Below are positions 12,748 to 25,400 of a stretch of 64,000 nucleotides of DNA, in pieces (position 1 is the first letter of the stretch; every line of letters starts with the position of its first letter). Position numbers and translations under genes: made by a program. The DNA comes from Saxidomus purpurata (lineage: Eukaryota > Mollusca > Bivalvia > Venerida > Veneridae). The notes under the pieces are model-generated. The model saw only the letters and a program-made list of their open reading frames with translations, had not been told where the DNA came from and searched no databases. The DNA lies in NCBI GenBank assembly GCA_022818135.1, contig JAFMSR010000017.1:41618799-41682798 (forward strand), in the 5' to 3' direction.

Positions 12748-13198
12748 TTAAAGCGACTGCACTCCAGATGGACAAGTTACGATAAAAAAAGAAAATTTTC
12801 AATTTCAAGAAAACAATTGTCATTACTGTATCAGGGGCATTGTATTATGATAACGTGACAAGTTTTCTAACAAAAGAAACAATTAAAATGTGTTGTTTTG
12901 CTTACTTTTATTGTAGAAAATTTCACCCCTGGACGAATAACGGTGGGCTCTTTGGTATATCAATATTTTTAACTTGGAACAAAAGTCATCTGACCCGTAG
13001 TGTAGTAGGTTAAGCCCCTGTAAATTTTTGTGTAGCCAAAGATCCGAGTTCAAAACCTGCCTCAGGGTAAATATTTTTTTCTACCTTTATTTTTAGCTCT
13101 TACCACAAAGAAAATAATCTTGATGCTGACAAATTGAATATATATTGATTTTACCAAAAATTAAAATTTACTAAGAATTTGGAGTGCAGTCGCTTTAA
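12748..13198. mobile_element. MITE-like element with perfect inverted ends and TTAA flanks
   Basis: The left end 'AGCGACTGCACTCCA' (from 12752) is matched perfectly in inverse orientation at the right end (to 13194). Both ends are bordered by TTAA (12748-12751 and 13195-13198). A TTAA target duplication is the hallmark of piggyBac-type transposition, but the end sequence does not show the usual CCC start, so family is open. The interior holds a tRNA-like stretch ('gtagtgtagtaggttaag', then 'gatccgagttcaaaacc') near 13000-13060, suggesting a nested SINE. There is no transposase frame. Confidence 0.75.
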
Positions 13199-13199
13199 A

Positions 13200-15970
13200 A
13201 TGACCTCCAAAAATCACATGACCCTTTCACAGGAAATCGACATTGTGCTATGACCTTGTAATATCCAAAAAATGCTTTTCAGATTTTTTAGAAAAAACTA
13301 AACAAAATATTCAAATATAATAAACCTATAAGAATATTATGTTGTTATTTTTGTCAAAAAGTAATTTTTGGATAATTATATAACAAGGTCATTTAGAATC
13401 ACATTAATTTTCCATGGACCCTATTATTACTATTCTTATAGCAAATTTACCATATTCATGAGCTTTTTGTTTCCTTTCTTGCCTTTCTGAAATTGAACAT
13501 ATCCTAACAAATTATTGATACAACTTTGTCTAAAATTTTCAAAAACTCAGTGAAGACTCTGACTTGTGTAGGTGGTCATGTATTTCTCGGATCAAACAGA
13601 GCTAAAATGGATGCAACTGATACTAAATTATTCCTATCACTTATCCCTGAACTGGAATCCCAATACAGTTTCATGATCCTTTGAAAGCTAGCTTTAACTT
13701 ATTAATAACATAAACTTAAGATATTCAGAAACGAGATGCTGAAAAGATATTACATGTATATTGTTTTCATATTTTACACTCCAACAAATAAACTTCTTTA
13801 TTACAACCTGACAACGTTTGCCTAAACCTAGTATTTAAAAGAAACAAAATTAATAGAACTTTGCATTAATCACTTCCCAAGTGATAACTAAAAAACTTTT
13901 CATGCAATATTTTTATGGACTAATCACTCAAATTTAATATAAAAAAATTCACCTCAAGTCTGATTTCAGGAAAAAAATTCAAATAATTAAAAAAGCTGTA
14001 AGATCTAAATGAATCTGATAACAAACAAGTCAATAATTCAGCCCGACATTATATTTACTTCCTCATACAGAAAGAGATATGACATTGTAGGTATATCAGA
14101 TTAATTTTGAGTGTTTAATTTAAGGCGATAAAGTAGAAACTTTGTTTACATTGAATCAAACCAGCTCCTTCAAATATCTCAGTCTTTCAGGATCTCCAGT
14201 ATATAAAACCATAAAATTATTCTCCATCAATTTTGAATGGTCAATTTTTTGTTTGTATCCACTAATCAAAGAAATGGTTGATTAAATATAACGTACCTTT
14301 TCAATTTTCTAAACATTTTTCATGTTTTAAGAATTTTCTTGATAGTGATTTTTCTGGTCATTTTGAACAGTATTTATTTATAGCTTTCAAAATCTTGGAA
14401 CATAACTTTTGAATTTGGCTCTCAAATCTACCTCTTCATCCATTTTAGCTCTTCTATTATATATATACATTGTATGAAACCCAAAACCATTTGCTAGATA
14501 TAACAGTTAGAGTGAAAATCTATATATTTTATCACCTTGTATCAGTGTTTCTGAAAACAAGAACCATTAGTAAGATTAAAGAAATTAGTTGTTAGAATAC
14601 TATGACTGCATGCTTTTAGTGTCATTCTGTTTTTTTTTTTATTTATAGAAAATGACCATGATGATGGATTCTTTTTGTTGAAATTTTTAATTTGTGGACC
14701 GACCCCTCCCAAGAAATTCACAAAGTTAAGTTCCGAACAAACATCGATGGTTTAACAGTAGTGCAGTTAGTTTATATGGTTGTAATAATTCAAAATCTTT
14801 TGCTTTAAGGCCAAAAATATGTGTCTCCTGTCTACCTGTCAAAAACATGAGGATCAGTAGGTCGTCATTTTTGTTGTTTTTTAATTAATTTTTTTTAATA
14901 CATTTTTTGCTCAAAAACATGTGAAATTTGTCTTTTTGATCATTTTCTAATAAAAAAAAGTTTGAATCTGGCAGTAAAGGGTCAAGGTTGGTCTGAAGAC
15001 TGGAAACATATATTTTTGTTTTGGCCTAAGGTGAATTACACCACACATCATTCAACAACCTCTTGAAACAGTCAGGTCAACACTGATAACAAGATAATTA
15101 TTAATTTATAACTTAGTTATACATTGTACATTGTATCTATCAGTAGTTTGTAGAAAGCAATGATTGAGAACTGCTTGATGGATATTCACCCCGTATTAAT
15201 CAAACTTGACCAAATTCACTAGTTTGATTAAATCCAGATACTGGTACAAATATAAATAAAATATAATTAAACATCAGTTTTTACTATTGTTACGAACCTA
15301 GCCATATTTACAGATTTCATTTTAAATAATTTAGGCAAAAATTAATAAACGGACCCCCTTTTGTGTACCCCTTCGCTTTGTTCCTTGTCCCTACCCTAGA
15401 TTAGTTTTGTTTTTGTCAAAAAGCAAAATCAGCATCTTTAAACCAGGATGAAGCAGAACGCTGCCACACCTAAAATCTGCTCATTCACAGTTTCGGTACA
15501 AATTTAAGGAAAAAAACTAACTTTCTTCTCACAATGTACCCAGATCTAAAACAGCATACATGTATAGTAGAAGCCCAAAATTAATATAAACATATAATTA
15601 TTATAACAAAATCTACAGAAAAAAATGCATATCAATTTTTACTTAAAATACTTTGAAACTGCACTGGTAACACTTCATGTCATTTTGTGGTAGTTTTTTT
15701 CATGTTATGGTAATATTTTTTTACATGCAATAGTAATATTTTTTATAAAGTTTATCCATTCTTCAGTCCACATACAGGGATCTTGATCCTTCTCATATAT
15801 AGAAAATAAGGGCATTTCTGAAAAAAAAACTTAACCAATCAGCAAAATCTGTGAGTGAGCAGCTTTAAATGAAATTTATGAGCAATAAAGTGACTTTTCC
15901 AAGCTTGCTAATTTCCCTTTAGTTTAAGCATGTTTCAAAATGTGTGTAGCAGGCATGCAGTCAATCCACC
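13200..15970. other. AT-rich stretch without recognised gene
   Basis: I found no exon with a supportable splice context, no long open frame and no clear array. The stretch could contain undetected 5' exons of the DENN gene, since those exons must lie on this side. Confidence 0.5.
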
Positions 15971-15974
15971 TAAC

Positions 15975-16140
15975 TCTTGTTCCTGGGATTAGTAAAAGTA
16001 GAGCACTTCCCTCCCCTGTAAGAAATTGCAAACTTCCTCACATAAGGAATTGGGTCCGTAATAGGGCTCGAAACCATAACCCTCAATCCTAGGTTTGGTG
16101 ATTTTAAGTTATTGACTGTAACCACTCAAGCATGGAGGCA
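15975..16140 (-). repeat. tRNA-derived SINE-like element, family A copy 2
   Basis: This is a diverged second copy of the element at 9995-10205. Shared plus-strand order is 'gttcctggg', 'gtaagaaattgcaaacttcc', then 'agggctcgaaaccataaccc' (box B region in reverse), 'ctcaatc' and a tRNA-like 5' part. It is located just downstream of the terminal exon of the minus-strand gene at 16215-18354. Confidence 0.5.
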
Positions 16141-16214
16141 GGGCTTATGATGTTTTACTTGTTGCTAATGGTCAAAGTCAAACAAGTGGTTCAATCAGCC
16201 AAAATACAGATTTG

Positions 16215-18354
16215 TTACACATACTGAAATGACTTTTTGGATCCCAAATTGAAATCACTAAACATTCGCTCCCTTTGCTTTTTCATTCCCTCTGTTTGCA
16301 GTTCATAGGTGTCCTGAAAAAAATATAAATGATCAAAAAAAACAAATAATTAGGCCACAATAGATTAATACTGCAATTTTACTAACTCACAGGAACCTGT
16401 TTTAAGTCCTGCCTTTAATTTTTTTAATTTTTCCTTTGGCAACTACCTGTCCAATTAGGTATACATTCCTACCATCATGTATACATAATTTTTATATTAA
16501 ATGAAATTAGTCCGTATTTACCATGAATGCAGGTCAAAATGATGCATACTGCATCATGATCTACATTGTGTTGCTATTTATTTAAGACACTAATTTATAA
16601 GGGTATACTAAGTAATTATAAGGGTTTAGGGTATCAACTCTACTCTAGACCAACTACTGAGAAGGATTAATTGAAATAAGATATATTTCACCCAGTGTAT
16701 TTGTTTTTTAGTACCAAGTACCAAGGATAACACAATAAAGAGCAAGCTCTTATTTCCATTGTGGTCCCTTTATTTCTTTTAAAGACAGAGGCAGATACAA
16801 AGGAATCTGGGTACCAGATCTTATCTCTTTTACAAATAGACCATTTAGTTCTTTTACATGCCTAGTGTATAACACCTATACACATGAGACTACCTCAGAG
16901 TTTCTAACCAGTTCATCTCAGATAGGTGGAAAACACTGAAAAGCGTTTCTGAAATTCGAATCCAGTGCCCTGGCCAAGAATCAAACCGGGGACCTCTGGA
17001 TTGGTAGTCCACAGCGTTAACAACTTGTATCACTGTGAAAAGAACGTATTACATTTAATTTTTAATTTTTGTGATAACTTACTTGTCTGTTACTTGGTGG
17101 GTAGGAGTCGACTCTGTTTGTTATGGGAAAGAAATTCACCATATCTGTACCACTGATTGCTGATAGCACGTGTGTCTCATACTGGAGTTCAAACAGAACA
17201 TCATAAACATTGACATCTTCCTGAAAACACAGAAATTGAAGACATTTTGTTTTATGATACTAATTCATTTATTCTCGATTGCGAAACAAGTTCTTACAAC
17301 TTGTAAATATTAATCGCTCTCAAGACTCATTCCAGATGGAATCAACCTCTAAGAAAGAGGAAATGTGGAAATAGTGTCTTACCTAAGGACACTACCGACA
17401 TGGCAATGTTAGGGATCGAACCCGGGGCCGTTCGATCCTAAAGCGAACGTGCTACCATTGCTAAGACATTAAAAACATTCAATACATGCCTCAACCAATG
17501 TCATGTGGAGACAAACACACATAGCTTTCAGCACTTTAAGTTATTTTTGGAAGATACTAAATAACTTACCATTAGGATCAGAAAATCAGAATTTATAGAA
17601 AGTTTTTTATGTCTCAGGTTATCTAATAACCGAGTGGATTTTTCATCACAGAAGTATGAAATGTAAATTAACATTTTGGTGTACGTAAACATACAAATTT
17701 GTGCCATATCTTTGATCTGCAAACACATCAACCTGGTAATAAATTTATACAGAAAGGCACTTAAATGTATACTCTAGAAAATCAGTGGATTCTTTAAAAC
17801 ATAGTCAGTTTGATTTTAAGGGGCGTACACAAATTCACTCCTAATTTTCGTAGCAAACAGCAAACTGTCTGCACCAGATATTAAATCCTAAATATAGAAA
17901 GACTGCTCTCCATATTAAGGGTCTCAATAATTCGACACTTCAGAAAAACGAGCACGACGGACTGTTTTAGAGTTTAAAAAAGGACAGGTCTTACTATGTA
18001 CAGGAACTTTAGTAATTCTAAATTTACTGACAAGCATGACTTTCTTAAGCCATTTTCCACTATCATATAAAACAACCACAAAGCTTTTAGACAAAATTAT
18101 AATCATTTAAAATGAAGATAAGAATACAAAATATCTGAAAAGTTATTAGCATTCGTTTTAAACGTCTTTACTGGCAAACTTACCGTATCACTAACAGGTG
18201 TAAGTCCTGTATTGTCATCTACTCCAACCAGCAATATAACATCACCTAGTGCATTTGGCACTACAAAGTGGTCCACGTGGTCCACCTGATCCACGTAGTC
18301 CACTCTCTCACCAGAATCATCCTTTCTCTGATACAGTATCTGTCCTTCTGCCAT
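16215..18354 (-). CDS. unrecognised conserved-looking protein, four exons, 184 aa
   Basis: Four minus-strand exons join in phase 0 with canonical sites. They are 18354-18184 (donor GTAAGT), 17716-17570 (acceptor TTTGCAG, donor GTAAGT), 17220-17083 (acceptor TTTTCAG, donor GTAAGT) and 16313-16215 (acceptor TTTTCAG, stop TAA). The encoded protein begins MAEGQILYQRKDD and has an odd Asp/His-rich stretch (VDYVDQVDHVDH). Then come NALGDVILLVGVDDN, a mixed hydrophobic helix-like exon (QICMFTYTKMLIYISYF), EDVNVYDVLFELQYE, and a basic tail (MKKQRERMF to KKSFQYV). There is no signal peptide and no convincing membrane helix, so it is probably a soluble intracellular protein. I do not recognise the family and assign no function. 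It lies head to head with bystin, about 1.1 kb apart, and they may share a promoter. An upstream non-coding exon is possible. Confidence 0.75.
16840..17040 (-). repeat. tRNA-derived SINE-like sequence in intron 3
   Basis: On the minus strand it reads 'GTTAACGCTGTGGACTACC', then 'AGGTCCCCGGTTTGATTC', a tRNA-like box A/box B arrangement. It is followed by non-tRNA sequence. It lies in the intron between the third and fourth exons of the 184-aa gene, in the same orientation. Confidence 0.5.
17285..17480 (-). repeat. tRNA-derived SINE with conserved central domain
   Basis: On the minus strand a tRNA-like head carries 'GGTAGCACGTTCGC' and 'CCCCGGGTTCGATCCC'. It is followed by 'GTGTCCTTAGGTAAGACACT', resembling the conserved central block shared by several metazoan SINE superfamilies (recollection). 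It is located in intron 2 of the 184-aa gene. This is the best-preserved SINE head in the window and not a functional tRNA gene, because an acceptor stem cannot be closed. Confidence 0.7.
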
Positions 18355-18384
18355 CGGATGTTCAATGTTATCTTTCAGCACAAA

Positions 18385-19462
18385 TCAACAGGTTTAACTG
18401 TCCAAACCCTCTCTAACATTGTAATTTGTTACAGCTGCATAATATAAATCAGAAATGACATAAAGATTGCTTCCTCTAATCAGTTATATGAGGACATAAC
18501 CACCACTTATAAATAGTAAGTTATTTTTCCATATAAACCATGGGCTAAAAGTCGTGCCACATGTTGAAGCATTTTATTTCCAAATGAATTCAAATAGTCA
18601 CAAAACTTTTTACATTTCACCTACATTATCCCTTATTTACAACATATTTATGCAAAGTCTCTACCCGTTTCCTCGACTTGTTCATTGTGTCCCTGTTTGT
18701 GAATATAAAGTGAGTCACACTCACAGTTAACAATACTGTAAATCATCACATTCTAATTTGACCCAAATTGTGGAAAAATCTAAAGAGTTAAATTTTCCTG
18801 TAACTGTTTTACAATTTAGATTTATGTCAACTGTATCAACAACTGATTTAGTGCACTGCAATATGAAGCTGTTCAACATATGCATTGTGTTGACACAGAC
18901 ATACATGTATAAATGTGGTTTTACCAGTTTATCATATATGTATATGAAATTATAAAACTTACATGTTACATACAGACAAGTTCCACAGTTCAGTATGAAA
19001 TGAATATTAAAAAAGTTTTACAGATTACTTACAAAACGAAACAAAACAAAACAAAGAAACAAATAACAAAATTGAAACTTTAAAACGACAAAATCTAAAT
19101 AAACATGGAAATTCCAATCAATTAAGATCACATGAGGAAGACCAATATGGATTACACCCACTTCTTGACCTTGTCCGATAAGAGAAATTAGGCCTATAAA
19201 ATTTTGGACGCGGCTTTCTACTTTCGCTTTCGGTTTGTCACAGTGATTAGTGTGATTTTACAAAAGCGACTTCTGTAGTTGAAAGTTATTATTGTCATAC
19301 CTTCAAATAATAAACTTACTCACATATTCGTTATTCAGCAAGACGTTCACTCAAATTCGTGATAATAACCGAAAATAAACCGATTGATAAATAGGGACGA
19401 ATAACAACTGATCCCACTCTGCAGCTTGTATTTCCGTTTCCGCCACGCGACGAAATAAAAAT
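18385..19462. promoter_or_regulatory. shared divergent-promoter interval
   Basis: This interval of about 1.1 kb separates the first coding exon of the minus-strand 184-aa gene from the bystin start codon. The bystin-proximal 100 bases are more CpG-containing ('ccgtttccgccacgcgacga') than the surrounding DNA, which fits a TATA-less housekeeping promoter. No individual factor site is claimed. Confidence 0.45.
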
Positions 19463-22400
19463 ATGGGGAAAATAAAGAAAGCAAAAAACTCAAGACCAGG
19501 AGGTCTTTCTCTCACAGAACAGGTGATAGACGATACAACCGTTAAACCTTCAAGTCGGGCAAAGATGAGAAAGAAAGAAGAAAAAGATGATGAGGTGAAT
19601 AGAAAGCATTTTTTAAAACTGTAACTGGTTTTCGCGATGTTGGGTTCGACTTACTGCTCATTTCTTACATTACAGAGGTGCTATAATACTTTGTAAAGTA
19701 AATTTTTTATGATCAAGTAGGGTGAGAGAGTGGCAGGTTGATTTACTCTTGCCCATCTTATTCCTGTGGCACACACTGCTAATTGACCTATCTAGACCAC
19801 GAACAAAGTTAGCACTCTCCGTATGCTATGAGTACGACCGGATGTAAACATTACGTACACACAGAGCATGCATGGGCTTTTAACCCAACCCATATATTCA
19901 AATTTATTTGTTACGTTTTTGAATCAGTCATAAGTTTTTAAGCCTGTTCTCACAGTGCGCAGGTATTTAATAATACAGACCTGTAGATAAATAATTTTTT
20001 CCCACTCGGTGGGGATTCGAACTCTGATCTCCATAGTGACAAGTGGGAAAACATAGCAATGTGCTATCGAGGATTTGTGTTTCGTAAGCGTATAGCCTCA
20101 ATATTTCGACTGCAAGACCGACCGATTTTACAAACTGATATTATATAGATGTCTGTCTGTATAACTTCGTTATTCACCAATATAGTCATTTGTTTCAGAA
20201 TGGCAGTACAATTTTATGTAAACAAACAAATTTAACTTCCCAGACACTTTAAATAAGACGTGGACACATCATAAACTAGGGATGTAATTGATTCATCATC
20301 ATCGTCTTTGTTAATGACTTACCGTCATAACTGACTATTATGGCCATGCGTGGGGGGTTAGAAAAAGTTAAAAGATTGCAAATTTCCTAGGTTACTCAAT
20401 CCACCCAAAAGGTTTTTGGCAATGTGATAAAAAAAAGTGCAAAATGAATTCAAATGATTCAAACAGTATCGATATATCAACGATAAAACACTTTCGATTT
20501 GATATCGATTGCTGTTTTGAAAAATCGTATATTGAATAATGTTTCACTGTGCAATGATCTACAGTTTCACATTTGAAAATTCCATCAAAACTCAACCTGA
20601 ATATAAACAATCACTCTACCCAGAGTTCCGTGATTTTCTAACGAATGATCTGGTCTCATAGGCAAAAATATTTCAGCACTGCAAGGGTTGATATATATTA
20701 TAGACCAGAACCATACAGCCGTGGCCATCAAACTGCAGCATTTCATATTAGTTTAACTACGTCTATACACCTTTCTTTCTAACAAAAAACCGATACATCT
20801 GTCGATAAATAAAGTGGGAGAATCCATTATAAAATTACCGCTTAAAATAAAACTTCGTTAGTACACTCACATCGTTAGTACATGCGCTAAAATTTATAAC
20901 TTTCTTTACGTCATTTAATACAAAACGAAGACAATGTGGCAGATCTTATGTACTCAACGGATTTAAAATCGAAAGACAGTGTCATCTTTCTCTAGTCACG
21001 TTGGTAAACTCTGTGCCAGTATGCATTTACTGTACATGACCCGGAAAGTAACTACATGTGCCAGCAATCACCAGTCCGTTGGATACGTCTTATATTCTGA
21101 CTGATCATTAAAGTAACAGAACCAGAAAACGATCTTCATGAATAGTAACAAAACGATAGTTGTACCTAAATTTGTCATAAAATGTTTTCTGTAAAATTGG
21201 TGTAGCGGCATAGAGTTAAGTGAAGCAGCACATCATTGGAGTCGGGGGAAATTATTACCAAACGATAGCTTCTCAAAGTGGTGAGGTTACACCTCAGTTT
21301 ATCCCAGAGTTCAGAAAAGCGATGGCTGTTATACCCAATTCAAATTCACTATGAAATATCCGTGTTACTCAATAATAATTGTTGACAGGTTGTCCAGTAA
21401 AACTAATCTTCATAACCAGAGTTTAGCACAAAGTCAAGGTTTCTTACGATGTACTACAAAGGTTTCTGAATTTGAAACACCATTTTATTACCGTAGATAC
21501 GTGTATTTGTAATATCTTACAGCCCCTGTGCAAAATCCCAAACGTCTGCTGTAGCTTCAATCCGTCGAGATGTTGTTTAAATATATAATTTTACATGGGT
21601 AGTATTCCCTTTGGTGATTCAGGGGCAGGGGCCATTTCTTTGTGAATGATTCAATGGTATCTCTGGCTGATAATCTAAATCGCTACCGCAAGTTCATGAA
21701 TCATTATAAATGCATTATGTTCCCTGAAGTCATTATATACTTTTTTTTAATAAAACCGAAAAGCACAGATTTGGGTACATATTCTCAAGCCTTGTTTGAA
21801 TTGTCTTCATGCGTATGACAATATTTGTACATGTATGTGCAATTCAGTGCTTTAAGATATAACAAACAGTATTGGCTTTAATTTTCATTAAAAGTGCAGT
21901 TTGCCATTTTTTCATAAAATGCATCTTTCACATCGTACTGTCCATGTTTCGCCAAAATGAGAAGAAAATATCTTTCCGAAATGATCTTGTATACAATTTG
22001 TTTATTTCATTAACATGTATATGTATTATACATGATGAAATTATGGAATTGACCAAACTTGATAGAATCACAGCGAGACCATGTTATCACGCTTTGACTA
22101 ATTATATATATTTATTCTTTACGTTTTGATGTAAAAACATAGTCAACAATAAGAAAACATATACTAACGAATTTCATTACAATAAAACGACGGGAAAACG
22201 ACAAACTACTAGTATGTGTGATTAAAAACCGAATGCTTTTGACCCGGACATTTTGTTTCCAAATCTAGACTTTCAATGTAGATTACATGACATTGTCGTC
22301 AGTGTGACATATAAGCATGCCTTTTGCAAGCTGATGAAATCACAAGAAATTCACAGAAATTTACTTCATGTGTGTAATAAGTTGTATATACGAAGTACAA

Positions 22401-25400
22401 ATAAAACCCCTGAAAGAATAACTTTTGTACTCTAAACATTCATTCAGGGAGCTGCATATGAAGGTCGGGGAAAATTTCTGTAGACACTCATCGGTGTCAC
22501 TCTTTTTGCATAAGGGATGTCTGTTCGCACCATGCTCGTAAAATACATGTACAGATCTATTTAAATACAAATGTATGTCCATTTTACATTGACACCGTAA
22601 GGATGGGATTGTAATAGATCTATTATCGTTTTAATGTTTGAAGTAAGATTCTTAATTTTCAAGATGTGCGATCGTGATCTATTCAGTCACGGAAAGTACC
22701 TATATTTCCGTTTCAACTATGTTACGTATTTTGTTAAACTTAACAGCATTGAGATGTATCTATTTATTACACAAATGTGAATTCTTTTTTTAAACAATGC
22801 AACTCACACTAAAGGTCAGGTACCGGGTACACGTGTTCTAATTTACCGACCGATACCTGGCTACTGAGGTATACAGTAAAGTGCACCCCTATTTTGAGCG
22901 GTTATTTATATAATAGAATCTTCCATTTAAGTTGTATCGGATTTTAGCTAGTGTAAAGGGCTTGTCACTGCGAAACTATACTGTCGGAAATGCTGTACAA
23001 TTATTGCCACGGCTGTATGTTTAGTACAAATAAAGTCAAGAGATTTGGTAGAATATGTAATCGGTGACTTTTCTACGACCATATATCGATATATCGCTGT
23101 ATCGTCGATATTTCTGATATATCGATACAAAAATTTTAATCAATGACATCCCTATCATAAACTTGGTAGTTTCGTAAAGTACATTCAAATATCTGTTGGA
23201 AAAAAATTGTCTGTGTGTTCAAAAAAGTTTCAAAGTCGGTTTAAAAGGCTATCTTCAGCCGCTACCCAGCGACAGGATCTCAGTCGCTCCGATGAATTTC
23301 TGAACTTCATGACGCTCATAAACTATTAATCATTGGTCAATTTTTATATTTCTTTTATTTTATTTATCATTAAATATTCAATCAAAATCCATCAAGTTTT
23401 CTTACATGGAAGAAAACTTAAACGTGGCAAGCTTTGCAAACGGACATGAGTCGATTTCCAAGGCGAAATAGCGCGCTTACCCTAATTCTAATATGGTGGT
23501 TCATTTTCATAATTTATTCATAAACGCAAGAGCATAGAACTTTGTTAGTGTAGACCAAGCTACAGTTACAGTGTTCAGTGGCTGATTTACCATATGAACA
23601 ACGCTTAAGTGAACTTGGACTTGTCACAATTTCCAGAAAGAGACACAACTTCTTCAGGAGTCTGATGAGATTTTGTAGTAGACTATGCTTGTCCAGATGA
23701 CTACAAATACCTAGGTGGTCACAAGGGCAGGGTTGACTGTATATACATATTGTAGCTATGCATATAAATATAGTGAATATACCAAACTCCTTCTGTTTTC
23801 CAGTACGTGGACGATAAGCTGTCTAGAAAGATTTTAGAGCAGGCAAGAAAACAACAAGAAGAACTTGAGGAAGAACATGGCGCTGCTAGGTAATACTGAG
23901 TTAATTGAAAAAAAAAACAAATCTTGTTTTATTTAACAGTCACCCCACTGGATTTCTAAAATGTCCTTTATTCAATGTGGATGATACCATTATTTGTTGA
24001 AAGGCATGCTACTGAAAATTTATTGACTGAAACGCTAACTATACAGATCATGATCAGATTGCATGAATGTGCAGGTTGATCATGATATACAATGTACACT
24101 GGTCGCATAGGCATAGTCATTGGTCATCTATAGGGTAAAGGTGCAATACATTCTTCAAGGAAAACAAGGTGTTTGATCACTTTGCTTGTGAGTCAATATC
24201 TAGACATACTAGGTACATATAAGATAGAACTTGTGAAATCAATCAGATTTAGGCTGTGAAAATATGACGGTTTTCTAACCATTCATTTTCAGTGTTTTAC
24301 ATATTAAGTAATAACATATCAAAGGTCCATTACTAACACCAAATCAAATTTTCTTTTAAACCTGGAATTGTAATGGGCGTCTTTTTAGAAGGAAAAATAT
24401 GACATACTGCATTGAATGTGACCATATTGTGTTGAAAATTTTGAGTTTAACAAAAGAATTAATAAATTATATTTTACCTTTTCAAAAACGAAGATGGGTT
24501 TTCCTAATTCCAGTTTTCAAATATCTTTGTAATTTTCCAAAAATCTGATTCTCAGACAGAGGCTGTAAATAGGTTGTACATAAATAAGCATACCTATTTT
24601 GAAATATAATTGAAGAACTTAACTTCCAATGATGTGCAAAATATAACTCTGACTGTTAAAAACATTCAATAAAGCGAAAGTTGGACAAAAATACCACCCA
24701 GGTCAATCTAAGGAAATACACAAACATTCATTCATATTTCTACAGCAGTATTTCAAAGAGGGAAATACTCCACGACTATTGTAATGTTTAAGAAGCCTGT
24801 TTCAAACTGTATCTCCCTGTTACAATTCCAGCGCCACTATATACATATATAGTGTCAGTTGACCTGTGAACATTTAGTAGTCATACACATTGTGCGTGTG
24901 GGAGTGGTTCCCCTTTGTTTTGTTCTCGCCATGTTATACGTTCATTGAACGCTGCATTAATAAACATAAAGTCTATCCTGTATTCTTGTTTACTGGCGCA
25001 GATTTAAAATAAAATTCGATTTGGTGTTAGTAATGGACCTTTAAGTAATGATTGAAGAAAAAATCATAGATCATTATTTGAATAGTGGGCCTACAAAAAA
25101 GAAGCCACGTCAGATACAGCTGGGTGGAGCCAGATCAAAGGGGGCGGAGTCAGAGGAGGAGGAATCTGATGTAGAGGAGGAGCAAGAGGAGTTCTATGAA
25201 CAGATTGTAAGTGATGTTGCTCCTTGATATCTAATATGTTTAATCGTTGAGATGCATTTTAACTGACTTGTTATTGCTAAACTTTTCACTGGTTGAAGGT
25301 CATGGGTTCCTGCCCTCATACCACCAGAATTTTTACAGTCAATAGGAATTTGGTACTGACTCATACCAGGAAAAATAGTCTTGTAAATGGGCCACCTACA

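Noticed and set aside
17390..17465. Possible true tRNA gene on the minus strand (good box B GGTTCGATCC)
   Set aside because: The acceptor and anticodon stems cannot be closed into a cloverleaf, and SINE-type central sequence follows directly.
20392..22582. Possible transposase pieces inside the hAT-like element
   Set aside because: The frames are under 90 codons, on both strands, and lack any hAT catalytic or dimerisation motif.
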